64,000 nt of DNA. Source: UBA3206 sp963623875. GTDB lineage: Bacteria > Bacillota_I > Bacilli_A > Acholeplasmatales > Anaeroplasmataceae. This document shows positions 43,905-52,905 of the stretch, piece after piece (positions within the stretch are counted from its first letter, which is position 1; every line of letters begins with the position of its first letter). The notes below the pieces were generated by a model. It saw only the letters and a program-made list of their open reading frames with translations, ran no database searches and was not told where the DNA came from. Position numbers and translations under genes: made by a program. Where the stretch lies: positions 62,001 to 126,000 of the forward strand of contig CAVFNL010000008.1 of NCBI GenBank assembly GCA_963623875.1. Direction: 5' to 3'.

Positions 43905-44459
43905 ATGGTTAAAGAAGAATACCAAACAGAAAGATTAAATTTATATACATCAAATCCAGAACTTGCGGATGAAGTTACAAATTATTTTATAAGAAATAAA
44001 GAATTCTTAAAAGATGTTGAACCTATTAGACCTGATGAATATTATACAGAAGAATATCAAAAGAAATTGTTATTAAAGGAATATTTATTTGTAAATGGAC
44101 AAACTATGTTTAAATTTTGGATTACTAAAAAAGATTCGAAAAAGATAATTGGTGTTATTTATTTTAATGGTATATTCTTTGGCTCTTTTAAATCTACATT
44201 CATGTCTTTTAGAATGGATAAGGACGAAGTAAGAAATGGCTATATGAGTGAAGCAATTAGAAAAGGTATGGATATAGTATTCAATGACCTTGGTCTTCAT
44301 AGAATTGAAGCAAATGTAATGCCATCGAACACACCTACGATAGCGCTTCTTGAGAAATTAGGATTTTATAACGAAGGAATTGCAAAAAAGTATTTAAAAA
44401 TTCATGGTAAATGGGAAGACCATGTACATATGGTTTATTTAAATGAAAAAGCTCAATAA
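43905..44459 (+). CDS. RimJ/RimL-type GNAT acetyltransferase
   Basis: 184 residues from ATG 43905 (GGAGG nine bases upstream). The RimL-type GNAT pattern is clear: TERLNLYTSNPELADEV at the start, IIGVIYFNG, the acetyl-CoA region VRNGYMSEAIRKGMDIVFNDLGLHRIEANVMPSNTPTIALLEKLGFYNEGIAKKYLKIHGKWEDHVHMVY. Relatives acetylate N-termini of ribosomal proteins or small molecules; the target is not evident. Monocistronic, with its own terminator. Confidence 0.9.
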   Translation: MVKEEYQTERLNLYTSNPELADEVTNYFIRNKEFLKDVEPIRPDEYYTEEYQKKLLLKEYLFVNGQTMFKFWITKKDSKKIIGVIYFNGIFFGSFKSTFMSFRMDKDEVRNGYMSEAIRKGMDIVFNDLGLHRIEANVMPSNTPTIALLEKLGFYNEGIAKKYLKIHGKWEDHVHMVYLNEKAQ

Positions 44460-44465
44460 AATTAG

Positions 44466-44489
44466 ACTAGGACTCAGGTCCTAGTTTTT
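44466..44489 (+). terminator. Terminator after the RimL-type gene
   Basis: ACTAGGAC-TCAG-GTCCTAGT, a perfect 8-base stem with four-base loop and T-run. Confidence 0.9.
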
Positions 44490-44613
44490 GAATTTTTATC
44501 TATTTTATTAAAAAAATGAAAATATAAATAAATATTTAAATTAATTGTAAGAAATATTGAAAAAAGTATGTTATAATTGTAATGATTATATTAATAGACG
44601 GAGGAGTAATAAA

Positions 44614-45993
44614 ATGTCTAATATTAATTTGGATAAGCTTGTTGCTTATATGAAAGAACAAGGCTTTGTTTTTCAAGGTAGTGAAATATACGGAGGACTT
44701 GCAAATAGTTGGGATTTTGGACCACTAGGAGTTTTACTTAAGCAAAATATTAAAAATGCTTGGTGGAGCAAGTTCGTTACAAAAAATAAATATAACGTGG
44801 GGCTAGATTCAGCCATTCTTATGAATCCAGAAGTTTGGGTTGCGTCTGGTCATTTAACTAATTTTAACGATCCACTTATTGATTGCAAGAGTTGTCACGC
44901 TCGTTTTAGAGCTGATAAATTAATAGAGGATTTCACAAATGGTGAAGTTCTTGGGGATGGTATGACAAACGATGAAATGGTTGATTATATAAATAAACAC
45001 AATATTGTTTGTCCTACATGTGGAAAATTAAATTTTACACCAATTCGTCAATTCAACTTAATGTTTAAAACACATCAAGGAGTTACTGAAGAATCTAAGA
45101 GTGAAGTATATCTTAGACCTGAAACAGCTCAAGGTATATTTGTACAATTCAAAAATGTTCAAAGAACTACAAGAAGAAAACTTCCATTTGGAATTGGTCA
45201 AATTGGAAAATCTTTCCGTAATGAAATTACACCAGGTAATTTTATATTTAGAGTAAGAGAATTTGAACAAATGGAACTTGAATTCTTCTGTAAACCAGGA
45301 ACTGAAATTGATTGGTTCAATTATTGGAGAGGATACTGCATGGATTTCTTAGTATCAGTTGGTGTAAATAAGAATGAACTAAGATTTAGAGATCATGATA
45401 AAGAAGAATTAAGTTTCTATTCAAATGCGACAACAGACATTGAATATAATTTCCCTTGGGGATTTGGTGAATTATGGGGTATTGCGTCTCGTACAAATTA
45501 TGATTTGACAGCACACCAAAATCATTCAAAACAAGATTTAACATATCTTGATCCTGAAACTAATACAAAATATATTCCTTATGTTGTTGAACCATCTGTA
45601 GGAGTTGAAAGAATGATGTTATCAATATTATTCTCAGCTTATGAAAATCAAGAATTACCTGAAGGTGATTCGCGTGAAGTTCTTCACTTTATTCCAGCAA
45701 TAGCACCTTATAAGGCTTGTGTACTTCCTTTAGTTAAGAAATATCATCAAGAAGAAGCTAATAAAGTTTATGAAGAATTATTAAATGAATTTAGTGTTAC
45801 ATATGATGAAACAGGTTCTATTGGTAAGAGATATCGTAGACAAGATGCGATTGGAACACCTTTCTGCATTACAGTAGATGATAATACAGCAAAAGAAGGT
45901 ACTGTTACAGTCAGAAATAGAGATACAATGGAACAAATAACTCTAAAAGTATCTGAAGTTAAAGAATATATAAAATCAAAATGTGAATTTTAA
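44614..45993 (+). CDS. glyS: Glycyl-tRNA synthetase (dimeric type)
   Basis: Class II synthetase charging tRNA-Gly. Start at 44614 (MSNINLDKLV) with GGAGGAG seven bases upstream; the in-frame ATG at 44557 overlaps the promoter -10 (TATAAT at 44571). The 459-residue single-chain type is the eukaryote-like alpha2 form found in many Gram-positives, not the alpha2beta2 GlyQ/GlyS. Motif 2 FRNEITPGNFIFRVREFEQMELEFFC, the SRTNYDL stretch and motif 3 PSVGVERMMLSILF are present. CXXC pairs (CKSCHA, CPTCGK) suggest a zinc site in the insert. Confidence 0.96.
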   Translation: MSNINLDKLVAYMKEQGFVFQGSEIYGGLANSWDFGPLGVLLKQNIKNAWWSKFVTKNKYNVGLDSAILMNPEVWVASGHLTNFNDPLIDCKSCHARFRADKLIEDFTNGEVLGDGMTNDEMVDYINKHNIVCPTCGKLNFTPIRQFNLMFKTHQGVTEESKSEVYLRPETAQGIFVQFKNVQRTTRRKLPFGIGQIGKSFRNEITPGNFIFRVREFEQMELEFFCKPGTEIDWFNYWRGYCMDFLVSVGVNKNELRFRDHDKEELSFYSNATTDIEYNFPWGFGELWGIASRTNYDLTAHQNHSKQDLTYLDPETNTKYIPYVVEPSVGVERMMLSILFSAYENQELPEGDSREVLHFIPAIAPYKACVLPLVKKYHQEEANKVYEELLNEFSVTYDETGSIGKRYRRQDAIGTPFCITVDDNTAKEGTVTVRNRDTMEQITLKVSEVKEYIKSKCEF

Positions 45994-46015
45994 TATAAAA
46001 GAAGGGGTGATTTAA

Positions 46016-47818
46016 TTGGCATATGATGAGACTTTTCAAAAAATAGTTGATAATACTGATATAGTTGAAGTGGTCTCTGAATTTGTTACACTTGAAAAAG
46101 CAGGAGCCAATTATAGAGGACTTTGTCCTTTTCACAATGAAAAAACCCCTTCATTTTATGTATCACCTGAGAAAAAAATTGCGACATGTTTTGGTTGCCA
46201 TAAGACGTGGGATTCTATAGCTTTTGTTGCAGATGTAAAAAAAATTCCTTTTATTGAAGCCGCAAAATATTGTGCTGACAAATCCGGATTAAAAGTAAAT
46301 ATAAAATCACAAAAATCAAGTGAAAAAGATTATTCTAAATATTATAAGATAATGGATATTGCACAAGAATTTTATACAAAAAATCTAAATGAAACCAAAA
46401 GTGGACTTGAAGCAATAGATTATCTTTTAAAAAGAGGAATATCTAGTGATGATATAAAACAATTTGGAATAGGTCTATCAAGTGATAAACCAGATGTTAT
46501 TTATCAAATTCTTAAATCTGCAAATATTTTAGAAATAGACATGGTTGATTCGGGGCTTGTTAAAAATACTGATTCAAAATATTATGATTTGTTTAGGGGA
46601 CGAATTATGTTTCCTATCAAAGATGTTCAAGGTCATATCATCGGATATTCTGCACGTGTATATAAAGATATTGATAAACTACAACCAAAATATGTTAATT
46701 CAAACGAAAATGTAATATTTAAGAAAAGGAATGCTCTATTTAATATTTATGAAGCCATTCCACATGCAAATAAAGCGCATAGATTTATTTTGTGTGAAGG
46801 ACAAATGGATGTAATTGCAATATCAAGGGCAGGATTTAGGGAAGCCGTATGTTCAATGGGTACAGGACTTACAAAAGAACAATGTATGTTAATGAAAAAG
46901 TATGTACCACAAGTACTTCTTATGTATGATAATGATTCGGCTGGTGTTGAAGCATCTTTAAAAGCTATCAATCTTATTAAAAGTGTAGGACTCAACGTTA
47001 GTGTCGTAAAACTTAAAGATGCTAAAGATGCGGATGAATATGCGCTAAAGTATGGGATTGATAAACTTAATAAATATATTACTGATAATGAACTATCAGA
47101 AATAGAATTTAATTATCTAGCATCTACATTTGGAAAAGATTTAGCGAATGCAAACGATTTTGAAAATGCCAAACAAGAAGTATTTTCATTTCTTGCAAAA
47201 ATCAATGAAGCAACCATTTCCGAAAGGTACTTAAATAAATTAAGTAAGGAATCAAATACATCATTTGATGCATTGCTTCAAGATTATAATACATATTTAA
47301 GAAGGAATAATTATAATAAAATAGTCTATACACCCAAGCCTATTAAACCATTTAAAAGTAATGTTAAAATTGATAGTAAGTATGAAATATGCGTACGTAG
47401 AATAATAGGATATGCGACAATTTCAAAACAAAATGCACTAACTATTGAAGCTAGTATAGATCCTTATGCATTTGATGATGTGCATTTTAGACTATGGGCT
47501 GAATTAATTAATACATATTATATGTTTGAAGATGAGTTTGATAGAGATAAGTTTTTACAAATTATTAATGGTATGCAAGATATTACTGAAGTATTTGTAG
47601 ATGATATAAATAAGCTTGCGCTTGATAATATATCTAAATTTAATAATGAGGATTTATTAGAGTGTATTGAAATAGTTAATGAATTAGGTATTGTTAAGAA
47701 AATTGATGATTTAAAAAAGCAAATTAAATCTTGTAATGATGATACAAAACTCATATCATTGTTAAGTGAATTTTCAATGCTTAAAAGTAAAATAGAACAA
47801 AAAAATAAGAAAGGATGA
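46016..47818 (+). CDS. dnaG: DNA primase
   Basis: Makes RNA primers for replication. The start is TTG 46016, with AAGGGGTGA well placed and the expected N-terminus (AYDETFQKIVDNTDIVEVVSEFVTL). The CHC2 zinc finger lies at about 39-63 (CPFH...CFGC). The TOPRIM core has FILCEGQMDVIAISRAG and MYDNDSAGVEAS, the metal-binding acidic residues. The C-terminal helicase-interaction domain runs from about 440. 600 residues. dnaG-rpoD is the classic macromolecular-synthesis operon order; dnaG and rpoD are six bases apart. Confidence 0.96.
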   Translation: MAYDETFQKIVDNTDIVEVVSEFVTLEKAGANYRGLCPFHNEKTPSFYVSPEKKIATCFGCHKTWDSIAFVADVKKIPFIEAAKYCADKSGLKVNIKSQKSSEKDYSKYYKIMDIAQEFYTKNLNETKSGLEAIDYLLKRGISSDDIKQFGIGLSSDKPDVIYQILKSANILEIDMVDSGLVKNTDSKYYDLFRGRIMFPIKDVQGHIIGYSARVYKDIDKLQPKYVNSNENVIFKKRNALFNIYEAIPHANKAHRFILCEGQMDVIAISRAGFREAVCSMGTGLTKEQCMLMKKYVPQVLLMYDNDSAGVEASLKAINLIKSVGLNVSVVKLKDAKDADEYALKYGIDKLNKYITDNELSEIEFNYLASTFGKDLANANDFENAKQEVFSFLAKINEATISERYLNKLSKESNTSFDALLQDYNTYLRRNNYNKIVYTPKPIKPFKSNVKIDSKYEICVRRIIGYATISKQNALTIEASIDPYAFDDVHFRLWAELINTYYMFEDEFDRDKFLQIINGMQDITEVFVDDINKLALDNISKFNNEDLLECIEIVNELGIVKKIDDLKKQIKSCNDDTKLISLLSEFSMLKSKIEQKNKKG

Positions 47819-47823
47819 TATTT

Positions 47824-49002
47824 ATGGAATTACAAAAATTAATAGAAGAATTAATCGAAAAAGGACATCAAAATAATGATCAAATTTTAATTAATGATAT
47901 CACACAACATTTTTCTGAAGATTCTGCAGAATATACAGAAATTGAAGAAGCATTAAAAAATGCAGAAATTGCAATAGTTGCGAATCAAGAAGATATTAAT
48001 GTTGATATTAGTGATGAAGAATTTAATTTAGAAGCTGCAGAAGAAATTGATATTTCAGATTTCGATAAACTTCCTTCTAATGTAAATGTTGATGACCCTG
48101 TTAAAATGTATTTAAAGGAAATTGGATCAGTTGAACTTTTATCTGAAGAAGAAGAGCGTAGACTTGCTGAAGTATATTATAATGGAAAATTAGCACAAGA
48201 GCGTATTGATAAGATTGATGCTGGACTTGAAGAAACTACAGATGAAGAATATCAAGAATTATTAAATAAAGTTGAACGTGGTCAAATTGCAAAAGATAAA
48301 ATTGTTGAGGCTAACTTAAGACTTGTTGTATCAATTGCTAAAAAATATACAACTCGTGGACTACCATTCCTAGATTTAATTCAAGAAGGAAATATGGGAC
48401 TTATAAGAGCAGTCGATAAATTTGAATATGAAAAAGGATATAAATTTTCAACTTATGCAACTTGGTGGATTAGACAAGCTATATCACGTGCTGTAGCTGA
48501 TCAAGCAAGAACAATTCGTATTCCAGTTCACATGGTTGAAACTATTAATAAATTAGTACGTACACAACGTACTATGACACAAGAGTTAAGTCGTGAACCT
48601 TCTGTTGAAGAACTTGCAAAAAGAATGGGATATACAGTATCAAAAATTCAAGAAATCCAAAAGATTGCCCAAGAACCAATTTCATTAGAACAACCTGTTG
48701 GTGAAGAAGAAGATTCATCACTGGGAGATTTCGTAGCTGATACTACATCTTTAGATCCATATGAAGAAACTGAAAAACAAGCGCTTAAAGTCGAAATTGC
48801 AAAATTGCTAGCGACACTTACTCCTAAAGAGGAACGTATAATGAGACTTCGTTATGGTCTTACTGATGGAAGACCTAGAACTCTTGAAGAGGTTGGAAAA
48901 GAATTTAATGTTACTCGTGAACGTATAAGACAAATTGAAGAAAAAGCAAAACAAAAAATGAAGAGGAATGCTAAACCTCTAAAAGATTTTTATAATAATT
49001 AA
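47824..49002 (+). CDS. rpoD: Primary sigma factor RpoD (sigma-A)
   Basis: Housekeeping sigma factor. Start at ATG 47824 with AAAGGA upstream (the ATG at 47815 overlaps the ribosome binding site). 392 residues: short region 1.1, region 1.2 DPVKMYLKEIGSVELLS near 93, region 2 with KKYTTRGLPFLDLIQEGNMGLIRAVDKFEYEKGYKFSTYATWWIRQAISRAVADQARTIRIPVHMVETINK, region 3, and region 4 with LRYGLTDGRPRTLEEVGKEFNVTRERIRQIEEKAKQKM. Regions 2.3-2.4 and 4.2 fit the TTGACA/TATAAT promoters seen in the window. A diverged paralogue follows directly. Confidence 0.97.
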   Translation: MELQKLIEELIEKGHQNNDQILINDITQHFSEDSAEYTEIEEALKNAEIAIVANQEDINVDISDEEFNLEAAEEIDISDFDKLPSNVNVDDPVKMYLKEIGSVELLSEEEERRLAEVYYNGKLAQERIDKIDAGLEETTDEEYQELLNKVERGQIAKDKIVEANLRLVVSIAKKYTTRGLPFLDLIQEGNMGLIRAVDKFEYEKGYKFSTYATWWIRQAISRAVADQARTIRIPVHMVETINKLVRTQRTMTQELSREPSVEELAKRMGYTVSKIQEIQKIAQEPISLEQPVGEEEDSSLGDFVADTTSLDPYEETEKQALKVEIAKLLATLTPKEERIMRLRYGLTDGRPRTLEEVGKEFNVTRERIRQIEEKAKQKMKRNAKPLKDFYNN

Positions 49003-49042
49003 AAAAGTTATTTGTATATTGAGAAAAGAGAAAAAATATTAT

Positions 49043-50113
49043 ATGAATTTTAACGAGTTAGTTGAAACATTAATAAATTATAGCAAAAATAATGAAAATT
49101 TTGTAAATGTTGATGAAATATTAGATTATTATAAAAGAGATTCTAAAGAGTTTAATGAAATAAAAAAAATATTGTTAGAAAATAATATTAATGTAATTGA
49201 TGTTTATGAATTGAATAGTCAAAAGAATAATAAAGTAAAACAAACTAATTTGGTTAGATTGTATTTAGATGAAATAGGTTCAATCCCTTTACTTACTAAG
49301 GAAGAAGAGATAGAATTATTTAAAACTTATAGGTTTGCAAGTGGTCTTGATGAAAATAATAGCTTATATGCCAAAATCATAACTGATGCAAAAAATGCCA
49401 AAGAAAAAATCATTAATTCTAATTTGAAATTAGTAGTATCGATTGCTAAAAAATTCCAAAATCAGGGACTGGATTTTATGGATTTAATTCAAGAAGGAAA
49501 TGTAGGCTTAATAAAAGCGGTTGAAAAATTTGAATATGAAAGAGGATATAGACTTTCTACTTATGCAACAAATTGGATAATTCAATACATTAACAGAGCT
49601 CTTGATAATAAATCAAGAATAATAAGAAAGCCAGTTCATGTTTGCGATGATATAAAAAAATATTCAAATACTAAACGAATATTGAGTCAAAAATTTTCAA
49701 GAGAAGCAAATCTCTCTGAAGTGGCAAAAGAACTCGGTATTACAGAAGAAAAAGCATATGAAATAGAACAATTAATGCAAGAGCCTGTATCACTTTCATT
49801 AAAATGTAGTTCTGATGAAACTACAACTTTAGAAGATTTTATATCTGATGATGAATCTATGTCTCCATTAAGATTTACTTTTAATAAAGCTTTATCACAT
49901 GACATATCTAAAATTTTAAATGATTTTTCTAATAAAGAAAGAGTAATTATTACACTAAGATATGGACTAGATGGTAATAAAAAACACACTCTTGATGAAG
50001 TCGCAACTCTAATGCATACTTCAAAAGAGCGAGTTAGACAAATTCAGGTAAATATTATTAATAAAATGAAAATTAATCATCCTGAATTATATTCATATTG
50101 GTTAGAAATATAG
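49043..50113 (+). CDS. Diverged sigma-70 family paralogue next to rpoD
   Basis: 356 residues from ATG 49043 with a weak purine-rich ribosome binding site. It has the whole sigma-A architecture: an N-terminal region like that of RpoD, region 1.2 LVRLYLDEIGSIPLLTKEEE, region 2 with DFMDLIQEGNVGLIKAVEKFEYERGYRLSTYATNWIIQYINRALDNKSRIIRKPVH, region 3 and region 4 LRYGLDGNKKHTLDEVATLMHTSKERVRQIQ. Compared with RpoD, one of the tandem region-2.3 tryptophans is Asn (YATNW versus YATWW) and the 2.4/3.0 face differs, so promoter preference is probably altered. Probably arose by tandem duplication. No anti-sigma gene is adjacent. Confidence 0.85.
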   Translation: MNFNELVETLINYSKNNENFVNVDEILDYYKRDSKEFNEIKKILLENNINVIDVYELNSQKNNKVKQTNLVRLYLDEIGSIPLLTKEEEIELFKTYRFASGLDENNSLYAKIITDAKNAKEKIINSNLKLVVSIAKKFQNQGLDFMDLIQEGNVGLIKAVEKFEYERGYRLSTYATNWIIQYINRALDNKSRIIRKPVHVCDDIKKYSNTKRILSQKFSREANLSEVAKELGITEEKAYEIEQLMQEPVSLSLKCSSDETTTLEDFISDDESMSPLRFTFNKALSHDISKILNDFSNKERVIITLRYGLDGNKKHTLDEVATLMHTSKERVRQIQVNIINKMKINHPELYSYWLEI

Positions 50114-50123
50114 GAGGTATAAT

Positions 50124-50381
50124 ATGGATACAATACAATATAGATATGATACACAATTATTAATCGAAGGTGAAAACCTTGATCCTGATAAAATGACTGA
50201 ATATTTCACTAACAACTTTAAAGGTGATTGTACATTAATAGTTGGTGATGAGGATCTTGTAAAAGTTCATTATCATACAAATGAGCCTTGGAAAGTTTTA
50301 GAATATTGCCGTACATTGGGTGAAATTTTTGACATAGTTGTAGAAGATATGGATCGTCAATCAAGAGGCTTAAAAGGCTAG
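50124..50381 (+). CDS. Stand-alone FakA C-terminal-like domain
   Basis: 85 residues that match a short piece of fatty-acid kinase subunit FakA/Dak2-type proteins: YRYDTQLLIEG ... GDEDLVKVHYHTNEPWKVLEYCRTLGEIFDIVVEDMDRQ, the same order as the YCTEF ... DDDLVKVHVHT-P-VLEYA-GEL-NM-Q segment of FakA. No kinase (DhaL) domain is present. GGAGG precedes the ATG and the gene lies between the sigma factor and trmK with tiny gaps. Role unknown; it may be a degenerate regulator or a real small domain protein. Confidence 0.65.
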   Translation: MDTIQYRYDTQLLIEGENLDPDKMTEYFTNNFKGDCTLIVGDEDLVKVHYHTNEPWKVLEYCRTLGEIFDIVVEDMDRQSRGLKG

Positions 50382-50382
50382 T

Positions 50383-51027
50383 ATGAATAGACTAGATTAC
50401 ATCACTTCTATGCTTGATGGCTATAATAGTGTATGTGACGTAGGGACAGATCATGGATTTGTCCCTATTAATGCTATTGAAAAGTATAATTTAGATTGTG
50501 CATATGCACTAGATGTAAATAATGGCCCATTAGAAAATGCTAAAAAGAATATTTTGAAAAATGGTCTAGAAAATAAAATCAAGCCTATTTTATCAGATGG
50601 TTTAAAAAACTTTGATTATCCTGTTGATGTTATAGTTATAGCTGGAATGGGTGGAGCGCTTATAAAGGATATTTTATCTACCTCAAGAGAGAAAGCTCTA
50701 AAGGCTAAAGCTTTAATATTATCACCTAATAAAGAAGAAGATATTGTAAGAGAATTTCTTGCAAATAATGGTTTTAAAATAGAATTTGAACATTTATTAA
50801 AAGATAACAATCATTATTATGAAATTATAAAAGCTATACCTGGTGAAATGAAATTAACGGATTTAGATATTTCATACGGACCATTTTTAAGAAAAGAAAA
50901 ATCACCTTTATTCATAGAAAAATGGACATGTAGGAAAAAAATTTTTGAAGAAGCTTCATCTTTATGTCAAAATGATAAGAGATTACCATTAGAAGCTAAA
51001 ATTAAAGAGATAGAAGGTGTTTTATAA
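50383..51027 (+). CDS. trmK: tRNA (adenine22-N1)-methyltransferase TrmK
   Basis: Methylates A22 of tRNA with SAM. 214 residues with the Rossmann SAM motif CDVGTDHGFVPI (18-29), the acidic end of strand 2 ALDVNNGPLENA and the TrmK motif VIAGMGGALI near 82-91. The position after the primary sigma factor genes is the usual one in Firmicutes. Start lies one base after the preceding stop. The stop is one base before the esterase start. Confidence 0.95.
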   Translation: MNRLDYITSMLDGYNSVCDVGTDHGFVPINAIEKYNLDCAYALDVNNGPLENAKKNILKNGLENKIKPILSDGLKNFDYPVDVIVIAGMGGALIKDILSTSREKALKAKALILSPNKEEDIVREFLANNGFKIEFEHLLKDNNHYYEIIKAIPGEMKLTDLDISYGPFLRKEKSPLFIEKWTCRKKIFEEASSLCQNDKRLPLEAKIKEIEGVL

Positions 51028-51028
51028 T

Positions 51029-51781
51029 ATGGAAAAAGTAAATATTTTATCATCAAATAATTATATTGAAATAAATATGGTTGATGATAAGAAACGCCCT
51101 GTTGTAGTAATAATTCCAGGTGGTGGATATGACCACACATCAGTTAGAGAAGGAAAATATGTCGAAGAAGCATTTAATAAAAATGGTTTTCATACAGTAA
51201 CACTAAGATACAGAGAAACAATAGATTTATATCCAATTCCTATTGAAGAAGCACTTTTTGCAATAGATTATGCAAGAAACATGGATTGCGCAATAAAAGA
51301 TAAAATTATAGGAATTGGTTTTAGTGCAGGAGCACATTTGTTATCACTTGCATCAATTAAGGCAAAAGATTATAAATACGATGGACTTCCTAATTTAAAT
51401 ATAATATGTTACCCGGTTACACTTTCAAATGATTATTTTACTCATAGGGGCTCTTTTTACAACTTACTAGGGGAAGGTGTTAATAATAAAGAATTATTAC
51501 AAGAAGTAGACATAGTATCAAATGTAACAAACTCTTTTCCACCATCTTTTATTTGGCATACCGCAACTGATGAATCAGTTCCCGTATTCAATTCTTTAAA
51601 ACTTGTAGAAAAGTTAATTTTAAATAATGTAAAAGTAGAATATCACATATTCCCAGAAGGCGTTCATGGACTTAGCGTTGCTACTAAAGAAAGTTCACTA
51701 GGAGATCCTAGAAAAGAAAATATGTATGTTGCACGTTGGTTCTCTATGGCTTTAGATTTTATTAGCCATGTGCTTGGATAA
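51029..51781 (+). CDS. Alpha/beta hydrolase (esterase, BD-FAE/acetyl-esterase type)
   Basis: A 250-residue serine hydrolase. Oxyanion motif VIIPGGGYDHTS near 27-38, nucleophile in GIGFSAGAHLL near 98-108, acid in TATDESVPVFNS near 181-192, and catalytic His in FPEGVHGL near 210. The pattern matches small esterases acting on acetylated sugars or kynurenine-formamidase-like proteins. No signal peptide. Start at 51029, immediately after the trmK stop. Substrate unknown. Confidence 0.85.
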   Translation: MEKVNILSSNNYIEINMVDDKKRPVVVIIPGGGYDHTSVREGKYVEEAFNKNGFHTVTLRYRETIDLYPIPIEEALFAIDYARNMDCAIKDKIIGIGFSAGAHLLSLASIKAKDYKYDGLPNLNIICYPVTLSNDYFTHRGSFYNLLGEGVNNKELLQEVDIVSNVTNSFPPSFIWHTATDESVPVFNSLKLVEKLILNNVKVEYHIFPEGVHGLSVATKESSLGDPRKENMYVARWFSMALDFISHVLG

Positions 51782-51790
51782 GGAGAATTT

Positions 51791-52645
51791 ATGATTGAAA
51801 CTACATTAGCATTTTGGATATATTTATTAATACTTTTTATAATATCACTTTTGTTTTGTGCAATTGGATTTAAGAAATATGTTTATTTCTTATCAATAGG
51901 GTATGGATTTTCTATTTTAGGAATAGGTGTTGCCTTAATAATATTTGGAATTTTTAAGTTTCGTTACTTTAATATTGATAAATGCCCTGCCATAAATTAT
52001 ATCTTAGCAATACTTTTAATATTATATGGTTTAAGACTATCATTGTTCTTAATTGTTAGGGAAAACAAATCAAAATCTTATAAAAAAGTATTTAATAATA
52101 TAATGGATCAAACGAAAGATAAAATGAATTTTAAAGTGAAATTTTTAATTTGGATTTCGGTATCCATATTATATATTTTACAAACATATCCAATTATATT
52201 CAGATTTTATCTATCTAAAAGTACATCAACTTTATCCCTAGTACTAGCTATAATAGGAGCTATTATTTCATTCTTAGGATTAATTGTTGAAATGGTAGCT
52301 GATATTCAAAAATCATATTATAAAAAGCAAGAAAATACATTTGTATCAAAAGGATTATATAAATATGTAAGATGTCCTAATTATCTTGGAGAAATAATAT
52401 TTTGGACAGGTATCTTTGTAAGTGGTATTACTATTTTTAAAACGGATTACATGTCATGGATTTTTTCAATATTGGGTTATTTATTAATTGTATATGTAAT
52501 GCTAAATGGTGCAAAAAGGCTTGAAAAAAGACAACTAAAAAATTATTCTAATGATGAAAGATTTATTGAATATATTAATAATACCCCAATCATTTCAAGA
52601 ATTATACCTTTAAAATCATTAATTAATATAAAGTGGATTAAATAA
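51791..52645 (+). CDS. DUF1295/isoprenylcysteine-methyltransferase-like membrane protein
   Basis: 284 residues with about seven membrane helices. The C-terminus has the DUF1295/steroid-5-alpha-reductase and ICMT-like signature: KGLYKYVRCPNYLGEIIFWTGIFVSG (the R-x-P-N-Y-x-G-E motif) and ERFIEYINNTPIISRIIP at the end. Proteins of this group use SAM or NAD(P)H on membrane lipids; the reaction here cannot be told. AAGGAG gives the start, nine bases after the esterase stop. Last gene of the dnaG-rpoD unit. Confidence 0.8.
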   Translation: MIETTLAFWIYLLILFIISLLFCAIGFKKYVYFLSIGYGFSILGIGVALIIFGIFKFRYFNIDKCPAINYILAILLILYGLRLSLFLIVRENKSKSYKKVFNNIMDQTKDKMNFKVKFLIWISVSILYILQTYPIIFRFYLSKSTSTLSLVLAIIGAIISFLGLIVEMVADIQKSYYKKQENTFVSKGLYKYVRCPNYLGEIIFWTGIFVSGITIFKTDYMSWIFSILGYLLIVYVMLNGAKRLEKRQLKNYSNDERFIEYINNTPIISRIIPLKSLINIKWIK

Positions 52646-52737
52646 TTTCTTGTATAGAAAAATATAATCTATAGATATAGTTATTAAATATGTTAAAAAT
52701 GATAATAAATTCTTGACAATGTAATATAAAAAATATA

Positions 52738-52859
52738 AACTCTTCTTGTAATTCAGAGTAGGTTAATTGCGTAAAGTGCTCTATCACGGGATGTTGGATA
52801 GAGACGAAACACTTTGGGTGGCGATTGTTAACCGCGTCCGCTGTATATCAAGAAGAGTT
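52738..52859 (+). promoter_or_regulatory. Tetrahydrofolate (THF) riboswitch
   Basis: The aptamer core matches the THF-I consensus: AGAGTAG (52755-52761), GCGT-AA-AGTG (52769 onward), GGGATG (52788-52793), GAAAC, GGCGATTG and GTCCGCT near 52836-52842. GGTTAA/TTAACC (52761-52766 with 52828-52833) forms the P2 stem, and GGGATG can pair with the late CGTCC as the pseudoknot. An outer perfect inverted repeat, AACTCTTCTTG and CAAGAAGAGTT, encloses it. A TTGACA lies at 52713-52718. It precedes a folate transporter, exactly the expected target. Confidence 0.88.
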
Positions 52860-52878
52860 AATCTTTAAAATTATAGTG

Positions 52879-52905
52879 GACCTCTATGTTTTGGAGGTCT
52901 TTTTT
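52879..52905 (+). terminator. Expression-platform hairpin that also hides the ribosome binding site
   Basis: GACCTC (52879-52884) pairs with GAGGTC (52894-52899), followed by six T, so it can act as a terminator. The right arm contains the GGAGG (52893-52897) of the transporter gene, so the same stem would also block translation. Confidence 0.8.

Noticed and set aside
52825..52905. 27-codon upstream extension of the folate transporter frame
   Set aside because: It runs through the THF aptamer and its expression-platform hairpin; GGAGG supports ATG 52906.
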